Shown: positions 11,358 to 24,076 of the stretch, in pieces
How the letters are laid out: each line of letters opens with the position of its first letter
How positions within the stretch are numbered: position 1 is the stretch's first letter
Assembly: GCA_021018815.1 (NCBI GenBank)
Contig: JAITYX010000016.1
Coordinates: forward strand, 6,401,001-6,465,000
DNA length: 64,000 bases
Direction: 5' to 3'
DNA from: Talinum fruticosum
Lineage: Eukaryota; Streptophyta; Magnoliopsida; Caryophyllales; Talinaceae
Translations under genes and position numbers: made by a program
The notes under the pieces: model-generated
The model's input: the letters and a program-made list of their open reading frames with translations, nothing else
Database searches by the model: none
What the model was told of the DNA's origin: nothing

Positions 11358-14300
11358 ACAATGTAGGGAATATAATACTACGTTATCCTCCGTAAAATAC
11401 AATGTGCTTTTTAATCTACTACATGTATAAATTTATAATTTTTCTTAATTTAACTAATCTCATACGAGTTGATTGTAACTATTCATTATACTTTTACCGG
11501 TTTTAGCAACTTTTTATAATCTTTTACAGTTAAAATCTTAGAATAAAGGGTCTGGAGGTGAACCCTATAAGCTCCCACCACATGGACTCATGAAAGTAAG
11601 CCAAGTGGAAGCACACCCTGTTCCTAGAGTATGGTAGGGTACGTGTCTAGGAAAGACAGTAGATTGACATGTTGTAAGATTACATGGCATCTTCTTCCTA
11701 TAATATCTCAGTGACCTAGTGTAGTGATGATACATGTACTAGTAGTTCTAGAGAGAGAAAGTAAGAAGTGTAAAGTAAGTTGGGTTGGATGATGAAGACT
11801 CACTCAGTCCCCATAAATTTCTTTGTATGTGGATAAGGTTAGTTGCCACCCCACCCCACTTGGCAGTTAAAGCTTATTGGGATGGATGTTCATGTTTCTG
11901 TTGGCATATACACCAAAACACACTGACTATTCATTCAATTATTCCATTCCTCTATCTCATCTCATCTCATCTCATGTGCTCCTCCCTCTCCCTTCACTTT
12001 CTTTGCCTTTTCATCTCATCTTTAGTGTACTCAAGTCGAGTTAGTATTGATCTATAAAAAATAACTCGTCTGATGATTTTTAAACCGATCTGTTGTGACA
12101 GTTTTACTTTTAATTTTTATATTTACGACAATTGTTAGATAACTTTGTCACCATACATTAGAATCAAATAGATGGATGGGTTGCAGTCTTTTCCATTCAT
12201 CCTTAGCCACCACCTTCCAAATATTTATGTCCCCTTTGACGAAATTCAAAGAGGAATACAAGATTCTAGAGTGAGAAAGAATATGTGCAACACTAAGTTA
12301 AGCAACCCCCTTCCATGGGTTTCCTTTGCTTCTTACATCCTTCCCTTTTGGTCTTTTGGTTTCACATCTAGTTATTCTTTCATTAGCCTTGATTCCTTTT
12401 TGATGTAATCTACACAGGGGTTTCTCTTTGCATAGTCATATTCAAATTTGAATAAGGGTAAAATTTTATCGGATATTCCTCGAAAAAATTAAAGAATTTA
12501 TGATAGCATTAAAACATATTATATAGTAATGAAATCAAATATGTTTGAACAATAAGAATATTAGATTCAAACATTAGGATTTATAAAGTTATCATAAAAG
12601 AAAGGTTCTTGGCCCACAATATAAATGTGTTAATAGACTCTATATATACGTCCTAGTTAAGCGAGTACATCGAAAATTTATTCATACTTGGCGATTAAAA
12701 ATTAAGTTTTAAATTATCAAAGATGTGCAGTAAATTGGTTGCTTTAAATTCACAATTTTATAAATATATCGTCTTAATAGATTTCTATACAATGTTTATA
12801 TATATGAAATTACGATACAAACAATAATGAGACATAAAAATTAACACGATTATAAAATAAGAATAGATCCAACAATGATATCCACATCTTTATACCAATT
12901 CCTTTTAGATAAACCAACTAAATTGGCATCCATGATATTGTAGGATAATGATGAATTATCCAAGCCAATTTTTTCATAATATATGATGGGTGATATAGAT
13001 AAAGGATGTATGTGAATGGGTAGAAAATAAAATCATATAAATTCATGATTTAGATGGCCATCAATGATTGTGTATGGTGAATATTAGATGCCACACAAAC
13101 CTTAAATTTTAAAAATGTTGCTCCACAAAAATCATAATGAGATGAGTGAGATTGACAACCCCATTAGCCATGATGAGGAGATGGTGGTGGGGATGGATAT
13201 GCATATGGTGAGCACGTTCAAAGAAACTACATGCCTTTATATTTATGATACCAACCTTGAAATTTTGGTTGGTATGAAATTATACTTTGTAAAATTTTAT
13301 AATAGAATTTCAGATAAGCCACAAATAGACAAAGCAAATCTTTAATAAAATTTCATATTAAAGTAATCGATATCATTATACTTTTTTAAATGTAAAATCA
13401 TACGACTCTCGATAATTTTATACTAAAAATCTCTAATTATTAAATACTATATGCAATACTGAAAAGATAGCCATTAGAAAAAAGTTCAAAAGATATCTAT
13501 GATGTGTTTAATACTGCTTTTTCTTGAGTCGTACGTGTGTGACCGATCTGTAACGTTATGATAAATTTATCAATCTCGATGTGACAGTAGTTTATTTATT
13601 TTCGAATTTATTAAAACAATAAGGAAAGGAAAAAGTTTGCCCTATTTTTCGAAGGATAGAGTCATAGAAACTTGATCATAAAACTAAGCAGGATTTGGGG
13701 ATGGGTTAGTCCTTAATCCTAACTAACTAGTAATTAACATTCATGACAGTTGTTAATCTAGAGATTCTCAAATCTTCATTTCAAGTCATGACAAGATTGT
13801 GATTTTTATTCTTTAAAAATAATTAATGAAGCAGATTCAGATAAACTTTAATTTTGGGCCTCTAATTTAAGATAAGGTTTTAAATTCTAAAGCCAAAAAG
13901 CAATGACTTGGAAAAATTAGCTTTTTACTTGGTTTTGTATGTCTATGTCTTCTCGTTTTGGGCAATGTTTTTCAACTGTCCATGCGATAAATACTCAAAG
14001 TGATTTCCTCCAATTTAGCCAAGCCTCCACTTGCCCACTCATTTTACGTGTACCCTTCTTACTGGTTATGTCATTTCATTTTTACACACTATAAGATGCT
14101 CGTATAATTTTTCGAATCGGATCTTATCAACAAAGTATCGGTTAATATGGTAGTAGTTGCACCTCGGTATTGAAGAGAATGTATGTTCAAATTTTATAAA
14201 CATTTGTGACTCGAAAGAATTATACCCTACTCCAAAAAACAATTAAGTTCTTACTAAAACTTTAAAAATTAATATAATAAATTTTAAAAGGAAGAGGGGC

Positions 14301-14943
14301 TGCATACTATATATATACCCATAGACCAAATCATATCTAACCTAAACAATGAAATGGCCTACCAACCCAATCTTGGAAAGATCTGGAACTCAGGATCCAC
14401 TTCTAGTAGGCAATATCAGTACATATAGTTCCAACATTTATGAAGATTGTACATAGATCCAACACATTTCATACCACTTTATTTAATTTTAATTTCTATA
14501 TATTTTGACTTATAATGATAATAAATAAGCTTTTTGAAAAGAAGGGTAGAAAATATTCGAGTGCAAATTTCATATTTAGTATTTGATAATAATAAAGATA
14601 AGTTGAGTTCAACTGGCGATCAGTGGTAAGCGAGATGATTCTATATACACATATTCACGTATGAAGGCGATTAGGTTAAAAAGAAAGGTTTTAAGCATAA
14701 ATTTGTAAGGCTTAGAGTGAAGGAGTTTTCTGTGATGATGAAGAGGGGACAAGGATTTTCAATATGCCTAGGATTAACTGATGGCATGGTCGGAGGTGAA
14801 TATAAGGATACACACAAATCACTACTCTCTATGTGCCTTTTCATAGACTTGCCCCATATTATTGTCTTGCAACTTGTCTAGTTTCTTAGAATAGAATTAT
14901 TGATTAGATGTACTTCTTATCGCTTTCAATTTTATAGAGAGTA
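11358..14943. other. Long intergenic stretch without a supported gene
   Basis: Several short open frames (for example 11785-12057, 12172-12408 and 13115-13345, all +) lack motifs, splice partners and coding bias. I saw no tRNA, no miRNA that I know and no complete transposon. Confidence 0.5.
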
Positions 14944-15236
14944 CTACGATTTTTTTGACTTAAGATTCTCGAATTAGTGGTCCTATAACGAACTTTGATG
15001 AATAATTGTAAAAGATAAGATGTGAGGAGATGTGAGGGGAACATATAATTATCCATGTCTCAATCATTAGCTTGAGATTCGCTTAAATGACTAGTTTTTT
15101 ATAATGTTGAGACATGGACAATTATATGATTCTCTCACATCTTGTCATATCTTGTACAATTATTCATCAATGTTCATTATATAGGACCGCTAATCTCATA
15201 ACAATTCGAGAATTTTCAGTCAAAAAGTTATAGTTC
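14944..15236. repeat. Fold-back (inverted-repeat) element, arms about 115-125 bp
   Basis: The left arm (14944-15059) and the reverse complement of the right arm (15111-15236) share long blocks: GATTCTCGAATT-, GGTCCTAT-, GATGAATAATTGTA-, AGATGTGAG- and -ATAATTxTCCATGTC. The loop is about 50 bases. A transcript would form a long imperfect hairpin. The segment GATTCGCTTAAATGxCTAG occurs in the loop (about 15076) and again just after the right arm (about 15245), so the right arm may have been inserted or duplicated. Confidence 0.75.
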
Positions 15237-16149
15237 GTTATAAGATTCGCTTAAATGGCTAGTTGATAATTGTTGAGCATTGAAATGGTAAAGTGTACCA
15301 TTTATGAGCAACCATGACATTGTAGGTTTAAATTTTATCCAATAATTGAGCTTTATTCTACTCTTGTATATATGGTGAACCAATGATTTAAAAAAAGGGT
15401 CTAAATTTCATCTAATTTGCTATTAAAAGAAAATTTGCTGCATCAAATCTATTATAATTAAAATATTTTAGCGTCTATATCAATGAGGTCATAGTCTAAT
15501 GGTCAAGATTAAGATCCAATTAAGCGTCTATAAGTAGATATGACTAAAAATGAAACCCGTTCTCTTATGATTTTCTATTAAGTTGAAAATTTTGATTAAT
15601 TGTTTCTTAAACATTTTTTTAATTGATTGAAGTTCCCACTTTTGATATTTTAGTTCTTAATTTGTTTCATAAATAACTTCAACATGTAAATGCACGTGGT
15701 AATCATTGTTTAACAAAGGGTTTTTTTTTCAACGAGAAAATAATTATAGACCATAAAATACAACATCAATTTATAATGTGTTTTTACATTCTAATAGTAT
15801 ACGCATTTGTTTTGGATGTGATAGTTCACTTGAAGATAAATAGTTGTTTTGGTGGTTGGCTAACTATTTTACCTACTATTAGTTGTTAACTATCAATATT
15901 AGTTGTTTATGATAATTTCATCAATTAATATTTTTAAAAAATAAAAATTATGTTAGTGGCGTTTATCTTCTAGTCCGGACCAGGAAATTTTTTTTTTTGG
16001 AGTGAACCAACCTGATCCAACCGGGACTAGAAAATCGGCTTGGTCCTCGGTACAAAAAATTATAAATTTTGAGGTTCCAGTTCCGGTCCGATCCAAAGGC
16101 AAAAAAACGGATACAGACTGGAAAACCATATTCATAATAATGCAACTTC

Positions 16150-16217
<68 letters not shown>

Positions 16218-17563
16218 TTCAAGTAAGGAAAAATAAAAAATAATTTTAAACTAGCCAGTATTAATTTGATATATGCACTTTTAAAATATACCATAATAAG
16301 TTACCTAACTGACTGTAGTTAAATATAAAACTGATAATTTTATTTTTTTCTGGCAAAAAGATATTAGTAATAATAACTTGACCAATTGGTCGGCTCTTGG
16401 TGAGGTCTAAGTTTTTCTGGTACGGTGTGGTACGGGTCAACATTTATTTCATTCGGTCTTTGATCCATAAAATTTGAAAAAGTTGGGTTCACTTCAAAAC
16501 GATTTGATCCAGTTCGATCCAGATTTAGACCGATTCACACTCCACTGCTCGAACGACATATATTAATGTAAAACATTCATATAAATGTGTCATGAAAAAG
16601 GGAGATTTATGGTGAAATAAAAGATGTATGAAATTGTAATGAAAAATGTTCTTTTAAGCTCTATATAAATATCTAGTAACTATCTTAGCTACTTATTCAC
16701 AACAACTAAGATTTTAAGTACCAGTTTGACCTGTTTAACCATTGAACTTTACTTCAACAATTTAATTGATCAATGTTTTTACTCTACAAATATTTTTAAT
16801 GAAAGGAAATTTTTTTTTTTGGTATATAATTTATAAGAAATTATAAAATAATTGAAAGTTTAGTTATAAAAAATTGTAAGTAAATGTGAGCTGTTATAAA
16901 AAAACTGTAAAATGTAAGCTTAAAAGAAAAATAAATAAATAAAAAAAGGCATCTAAGGTATCTCCATGAGATACAAAGCTCCCAGGTTAAGCTTACTTAA
17001 CCACACACACTACAAAAAAGATAGAAAGAACAAGGAGATACCCAATGAAAACCACTTGGGTGATCCAGAAGGTGGTGTTTCAGATGAATATGGAAGTTGG
17101 GAGCAGTCTCAATCAGAAGTGTCAAGACATCGTCTAAATACCGGCTGAGAGCTCCTCATTAGCTATTTTCATTATCTTCTTTTATGGCTTATCATTTTCA
17201 TTATCCTCAGAGACTTAGATATACAGACATAGATATAGATATACACAAGGATGACGAGGGGACTCAAACTCAACTGCAGGTGAAAGAAGAACAAAGGTAA
17301 TTTCGGTTATCGATATAGATATACAGAATAAAACATCAGTTCAATGTCACGATCTAAGTTAGATTGATCTAAACCTAACACAAAGTGATGAACAAGCCAG
17401 GCGATAACAGTGACATATAGACTGAATTGCTTACATATGAAAAAATGTTAAAATCTCTCATTATCCACTTACAGATGCTTCATTTATGATGGTTTCAGGG
17501 ATGTCAGGCAAGATCAGCCTTCAATGACCGATATGATCGAACCACCGCATCAAGTCATGTGAT
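15237..17563. other. Intergenic DNA around the TA repeat; one doubtful exon-like frame
   Basis: No firm gene. The plus-strand frame ending at 17148 (DPEGGVSDEYGSWEQSQSEV...) has protein-like composition. However, it has no upstream partner exons, start context or recognised family. Confidence 0.4.
16155..16215. repeat. (TA)n microsatellite
   Basis: About 60 bases of uninterrupted TA dinucleotides. The run itself creates a spurious poly Tyr-Ile open frame. Confidence 0.95.
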
Positions 17564-20500
17564 TCATAGAAGCCGGTTGACTGCTGCATCCAAAGCATCC
17601 ACATTTCTCCTCAGGACCTTTCTACCACGTGATTAAGGATGCCAAATCGAAAGAAAAGAGGGGACAGGGAGGTTGGAATTCTGATTGAAAATAAAAGATT
17701 ACTTAATTGGCAATGTAATGACTAGTGAGATAAACAGATATAGGGCTGCTGAGCGGTGTACAGATCAACCACTCAGATTCCCACACCCAATCTAGAGGAA
17801 ATGTGTTCAGTATCCAACAATGGCATTGAGAGGGAGAAATTTCGCCTTTAACCCAGCTTCACTCTGAAGTCCTCCCTAATAGGCTGAACCGAGTCATGGC
17901 TCCTACAATCAATATATTCGGAACCAACCAGACTACCCAGTGACTGACAGACTAAAACATGTGGCCTACGAAGGAACAGATTGCCAGGCATCTCCAACAA
18001 TAAGACAAAGGTCAGATCCGGGGTGACCTGGATGGAACGGCTGGTCCACCCGAGCTCTTGCAAAACTGCCCAGAATAGGTCTCTCAACACGTAAAAAAAA
18101 AGCAAAAATAAAGAGCCGTAAGATATCCATCTCCCAGCGCATTGGAGTGACCGAGTGACAGTTCAGCGGCTCACTACACTACTAACTCCTTAAACAGAAA
18201 AATAAATTTGATGCCCATATATGTAGGCTTTTTTTGGGCATGTTGGGGGGGTTTGTTGTGTAGGATACATTTCTGAAGCTAAAGCGTCAATGCCCTTCAT
18301 CTCCTCATTTAGCCTGCAAGAAATGAGAAACAAAATGAGACCAAAAGCCAGTTTTCCTGACATCATAACGGCCTTCCATCCTGGGGGCCATGGGGGTTAT
18401 ACAGAAACATAACTTTGCAAAAAGTAATCAGGAAAGAAAGAACCAAACAAACATTATTGTTTATCATTCCAGTTACGACCAGAACCAAAAATTTATAATT
18501 AATTATGCAAGCATCTAAATATCAGTCGTAATTTGTTATTTCTATAGGCAATCAAGGTGACTATTAGGATCAAAATCCAGTAATAACATAAATGCAGGGG
18601 CAATCAGGGTGTTTCAATAAGGCGAGAAATAATCAAACGTGTAAGGCAGTCCTTAAAGATAGAGAGTATGAGAACTATAGACGCGTGTATATACAAACAG
18701 AACTCCAGGTCAGATCTCTTCATGCTTTACTTTCAGACTCTTCTAACTTACCCAACATACAACAAAAATGGGGGTGGAACGGATTCCAATACCACAGAAC
18801 GTTAGTGCTAAACTGGTGTCACTTGTCTCACAGTCGATGACATTGAGTTACGCAAGTCCCTTCAACAAGCACTGAGGAGCAACATTGACAGAATGAGAGG
18901 ACCTATAAAATATTCATGCTATGAAGTTAGAGCTACCTACCTTAATTTTATTTGGAAAACACTAATTATCAAATCAGATAATCTCACAAGAGATGAGCTT
19001 AATTTTGCGTTGGACCACTTACATGGTGCAATCCCCTCACTATATTTAACCCAACACAAAATCATTTGAAAAAAGGCCCCGAAATAATTCAATTTGATTA
19101 ACCATGAAAAGGAATTTCCTAAACTTATCAATCCTAATATTGATTCTTGTAGAGGGGAAAGAGTTCAGCAAAGGGCAAAAATTTGCATGAGGCGACTCGG
19201 TTGATGGTATACAATCATTTCTTAAGCCCTATAAACGCTTCACTTGGCTTTAAAGTTTGACTAGCCGAACTTGGTTATTCAGAAACAGATAGAATCATAT
19301 TAGCAGCAAGCGAATCAGCTCATACATTATACACTGCATTCAGTGCAAAATAGACTTTAAGTATATTTTGCAACTTATGCATGCAGCAAGAGGAAGAATG
19401 AAAATTGATCCATACCTAATGCATGAATGAATGAAATGGTTCCCTCTTGTTGTGGCGTCAATAGCTGCAATCAATAATAGCTATAATCAGAAGAAGCAAA
19501 ATAGGCTTCAAACAATAATAGCTAGAATCTCAAAAGTTTTTTCAGAGGTTTCATTTCTATATGGTCGAACAGCACAAAGCTATGGAAAAAAATGCACAAC
19601 ATAGATATGACTACTAGGTGGATTCCAAAGTAGGCCAGGTCACCCTCACCAGACCAGTGATGGCCTGGAGAACCTGATCATCTCCTCCCCCCTTTTTATT
19701 TTTGGTAAAAGATTATCTCAGTCTGGATTCAGTTTGTAAGACATTCCTAGACAGGTTCGTGCAAACATAGCTCGACTCGTTTTTTTCTCAGTATCAGGCC
19801 AGTGCAAACCTAGGATCTTAGGCTCCTGCATGGGTGCAAAAAACTGCTGGGTTGGACTTGGCCATTGGCTATCACTAGCTTTGGTTGACTGCCTTCGAAA
19901 CTTTGACAAGTCTATGTTGCTTCAATGCAGAAACACGTTATACACTAGTATGGATCTTAGTGCAAGTTGCCCTTCAATGAAATTTTGCATGTTTTTAGTC
20001 TAAACATGAAGTGACAAGTATTCATATCCATGTCAAAGTGTTGAATGCTTGCGTGACTGCAATGAAGAGTCTGAACAACATAAGTAGAATGCTATCGGTT
20101 CTACATTAATGGATCAGTTGTTATGAGAAATAATCCAAAAAGATCTTGTAACAGTGGAAACACAAAGTATGCAAATCCACATAATCCTCCTAAGTCATAT
20201 CCTACACCACCAGTAATCACTTAGCTGCTCTATAGCAGCCACAGGAGAAATTCAAAGAGCTATGCAGATTCTTATTATTATGTACAATACTCCAATCCAC
20301 ATCATATAGAAACAGAAACCCAAACAAATTCATACTCATTAGGGTTAAGTGATCATAAAAATTTCCAAATGAAAATCATCAATCAGGAAGCTCGATTCAT
20401 CGTTCAAAATAAAAAATTAAAGGGTCCAATAAACCATTTACCCGATTCTTGAAGTTTACCGGCAGCATCGCTGAAGCATTGAATATGATCAACTGAAGTG

Positions 20501-20811
20501 CTAGTAACCTACACAATAAATCCGAACCCCAGAAATGGAATTTTTGAAAGATCATCAATTGATTAAATCCCAAAAGAAGAAATAAGACAGAGAGAAAATT
20601 CGTGATTTTGGGCACGTACCTCGGAGAGAGCTAATCGTAGAGAGGTGAAAAGAGAGGTGTGGCTCTCGGCAATGGCGAGGGAGTCTCTCTCTACCATTTC
20701 AAGGGCTTTGAGAAGGTCGGCCTGGTTGAAGGGTCCTGAATCTTCGAAGGGTTCTGCCGCCATTGATGAGTTCTCGACTGAGGATTCTTGCTCCTTTGCT
20801 CCATATTCCAT
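17564..20811 (-). CDS. Small coiled-coil protein resembling a BORC lysosome-positioning complex subunit, five exons with a U12-type intron
   Basis: Coding exons: 20620-20811, 20442-20508, 19416-19464, 18269-18313 and 17564-17621. Lengths sum to 411, giving 136 residues with every phase consistent. The start MEYGAKEQ is chosen because the upstream in-frame ATG (20910) adds an unlikely hydrophobic leader. Landmarks are NQADLLKALEMVERDSLAIA, VTSTSVDHIQCFSDAAGKLQ, RLNEEMKGIDALASEIK and a final LRRNVDALDAAVNRLL. It is wholly helical and coiled-coil-like, with no signal peptide or membrane segment. The layout, ending in LA-(S/Q)-x-I-K-x-(L/I)-(R/K)-R-x-(L/V)-D, resembles BORC/BLOC-1-type subunits such as BORCS6, which tether Arl8 machinery to lysosomes; that assignment is inference. 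Intron 4 (17622-18268) has a U12 donor and branch site. The gene lies head-to-head with NTAN1, whose first coding exon starts 2.7 kb away. Confidence 0.85.
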
Positions 20812-22179
20812 ATTTGCTGCAACGGCTAATACGTAACCAAGAACCCCCAGACAACAAGACAACCCTGGTTGCCTCTGGATTTTTAGTATAGGTTGATTAT
20901 ATTCAGTCAATTAAATTAAATTGAGTCATTTTTTATTCGGGTTCATTTGGGATCACTTGTGGTTTTGTCCAATCTTCTGTTTTTAAAGTAAACATATTTT
21001 GGAAAAAAAATAAATATCTGGATTTGATATAATTTGTGTCAATTTTAGGACCGTACAAAAGTTCTTATTAACTTTATTTTTATTTAACTTTTCTTTATGA
21101 ACACAAACACATTAAAAATGATGATTTGTATTTTGTAGGATTGGTCTTCATTTCTTGGATTTGCTGTTGGTAACTATGTATCCACCGGCAAGGAGGCAAC
21201 CGAAATATTTACCAAAATATTTTGGGTATGGTTGAAGCGTACATTAAAACTTAAATTGTTTATGTTATCAAATGTACACATTCCTCATTGTGGATTATAC
21301 TCTTAAGAATATATATATATATATATACTAAAAAAGTAACTTATGATCATTATAGGATCAGTCGTAAATCCTTACAAGCGATAGCGAGAGATGCAACGTA
21401 CGGTGACTTAAGAATATCCTAATTACGTAACATAAAGAAAGAAAGGGGGAGAAATGAGGACGAAACATGAGAGAGATAGTAATAATAAAGCATGATGACA
21501 CATAGGAATGTTAATGAGTTAAGTCAAAGTGAGTTTATACTCGTTTAATTTTTAAACTTGGATCCATATCGAGTTGAATTTGTAAAATATAGACCCAGCA
21601 CCTAGATCGATAGGATCTACGTGTTCATGAGTCATCAATGAGTCTAAAACTATTTCAAACTAAAATTATTAAGAAATAACATAATTTTATTAGCCTTCTA
21701 CCCAATTTAATATTATTATATATTTATAGTCAACACAAATTTTTAATTTTTTCACACATGCACTTAAGGTATGTACTAATAGAAAAAAGAATGTGAGCGT
21801 AAATATTTGAAAGTTATGCATGAAGATTGATGATTGACGAACGAGGTAAGAAGTGATTAAATTTTAAGAGAAATAATTCTTTTTAAAAATATTTAATGGG
21901 CTACCATTTAATCCAAACCCGACCGAATTAATTGGGTATAAAATTTTCCGATATGGATATGTTAATTTGGGTCGAATTTGAGTAGGGTTCATGATTGACT
22001 GCCATCCATGGTGACACGTGATTGGTGGGTGTGGTCGTTGGGTAATTGGGCCTCGTTTGTTTAATTGGAGTGATGTGGTCTTTTTGCGGTCAACGTAGCT
22101 CAAGATATGGTCGCTCCATACTGAGAATTTTTTTTTCCTTTCTGACGGAAAAATAAAATTATTGTCATTCCTTCTCAGA
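20812..22179. other. Divergent intergenic region between the BORC-like gene and NTAN1
   Basis: Contains the promoters of both genes. It is AT-rich with a short TA run near 21310-21330. The minus-strand frame 21864-22199 has no motif and is taken as chance. Confidence 0.5.
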
Positions 22180-23604
22180 AATCCTTGACGATCGGCCAAG
22201 TGGAGCTCCAGCGACGCCTAATCATCTGTAAGAATCTCAAATTCCTCTCTCTCTCTTTCAAATTCATCCGTATGAAATCGTGCTTTCTCTCTCCGATCAT
22301 CTAATTGTGTGCCCTAAGTTCAGATTTTGTTATTGAACTAGAGATTTAATTCACTTTCCAAACTAAATCAATTTCATTTGGAGTAATTATTCAACTTGGA
22401 GTCGGCTACTATGTTTTGTGTCTGCATGAATGGGTAGAACATGTAGAAGATTTTCTTGATTGTCAATAGGGCTTTCTGTTGGTTAAATTGAGGGAAAGGA
22501 AGATGATGTCCTTTTGGATATGAGGAGTTTATATATGAAATAAACCGGAGAGGAGGATCAACCGGGATTGAGGATGCTATGATGTTAATTTCAATGAGCC
22601 CGAGTTGCCCAAAGTGTGCGGATGCCATCCACTATACAAAGGGATTAAAAATTGTAACGGCTATGAGGTTAATATACATGGTGAATTGGGGTCTATGTTG
22701 GTTGACTAGTGAGAATGATTTGATACCGAATTGATATCACATTATTTGGTCAATCCTTATATATATATATAGTTTCATCGTTTTGTAAGTTATTTTTTTT
22801 TTTTTTTGACTGACGTGATTTGCTCGCACCCTATGACACTGTCGATGCATGAGAACAATCGTTTTCATTAACTTTAAGAGCCTTGCTTTGCAAGTTTGGA
22901 CTGATTAGCGGTATGCTTGGATGATGCTTACTATTGGGGTTATTGTTTTTTGTATTCAATGATTTTTGGTGAACTTGGATGTTCTCTAGATAATTGCAAA
23001 CTTACGTATTTTGTGTATTTTAGATAACTTTGATCCTCACAAGAAATAACAACTGGGCTCTTGTTTAGCAGATGACTTGAAGGATGCTTAATTATAGTTT
23101 GAGAATAAGTTATCAGCTTGGCTAATATATGCTATAATGAACTATAGTTGCATTTGGGTTCATGATAGCTTTGCAACACTCAGGTCTATCACATAAATGT
23201 ACTTTGTTGTCTCGTGGAGAGGCATCTTACACAATCTCTTACTATGTGAATTCAGTGCGGGTAAATATGATTATAGTGTAATACTTGTCAAATAATTAAT
23301 TAGCTGTTTAAATTGGATGACCAAAGGCATATGCCCAATCAACTATTTTTAGGATAGCCAAAATGATAACCTATACTATTCCAATAGCATGGATTTGAAT
23401 GCGCTACTTGGAACTGCTGACTAAGAACCTTGATTGTAGTTATTGCAGGAGTACATCGGTGTATGTTCCTGGGTCTCTTTGGCAATTAGTTTTCCCAAAG
23501 ACCTCTTTTCACTTTTAAGTAACTTTTGTTGTGAAGCAAGAGCAATTTCAGTGGTCATGATATATGTAGGCGGGTTGCCATTTGAGGGGAGCTCCACCAA
23601 TCAG
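22180..23604 (+). other. NTAN1: NTAN1 5' UTR exons and leader intron
   Basis: A probable untranslated first exon ends at 22227 before GTAAGA. A strong acceptor (GTTATTGCAG) ends at 23448. The second exon runs 23449-23604 and contains the start codon at 23557. The reading frame is open upstream of that ATG within the exon, but the family start M-I-(Y/F)-V-G-G fits 23557. The leader intron is about 1.2 kb. Confidence 0.55.
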
Positions 23605-24031
23605 GTACCCTCATCTTTAATTAATCCTTAATTTAGTTGTCTTGAATCTTTATATTCTATCACTAGAATTATCGTTCAAGGAAGGCAATAAACTACATGG
23701 TACTGAGATAGTGTCTTTATTTTTTAACCTTTCCCTCATTTTGTGTTTGCGTTTGCTGGTTAATGTTTCACTTTCAACTGTTTCTTGTCTAAGCTCTTTA
23801 CATCCACCTACATGTTAGTATAAACATGCAGTTATCAACTTGTCATTGTTATTAGATGAATAGCTTTTGGTGACACTCCAGATGAACCATTAACTAATTT
23901 TACAATGTTGCAGCCAAAGGAGGCCCTTTTGGATTGATAGAATATAGCAAGGCATGTTATCTGTATGACTCTATCGTAATATTTTGTTACTTTGTTTGTA
24001 TTACCCTTCAGATGACAACAACAACAACCAA

Positions 24032-24076
<45 letters not shown>

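Noticed and set aside
15480..15530. tRNA-like A box (TAGTCTAATGG)
   Set aside because: No B box at proper distance and no cloverleaf.
16002..16226. Open frame ending in a Tyr-Ile run
   Set aside because: Its length comes from the TA microsatellite.
21864..22199. 111-codon minus frame upstream of NTAN1
   Set aside because: No family resemblance; it covers the divergent promoter region and the leader exon of NTAN1.
23443..23556. Longer N-terminus for NTAN1 from the ATG at 23443
   Set aside because: That ATG overlaps the splice acceptor preceding 23449, and the family normally begins at M-I-(Y/F)-V-G-G.
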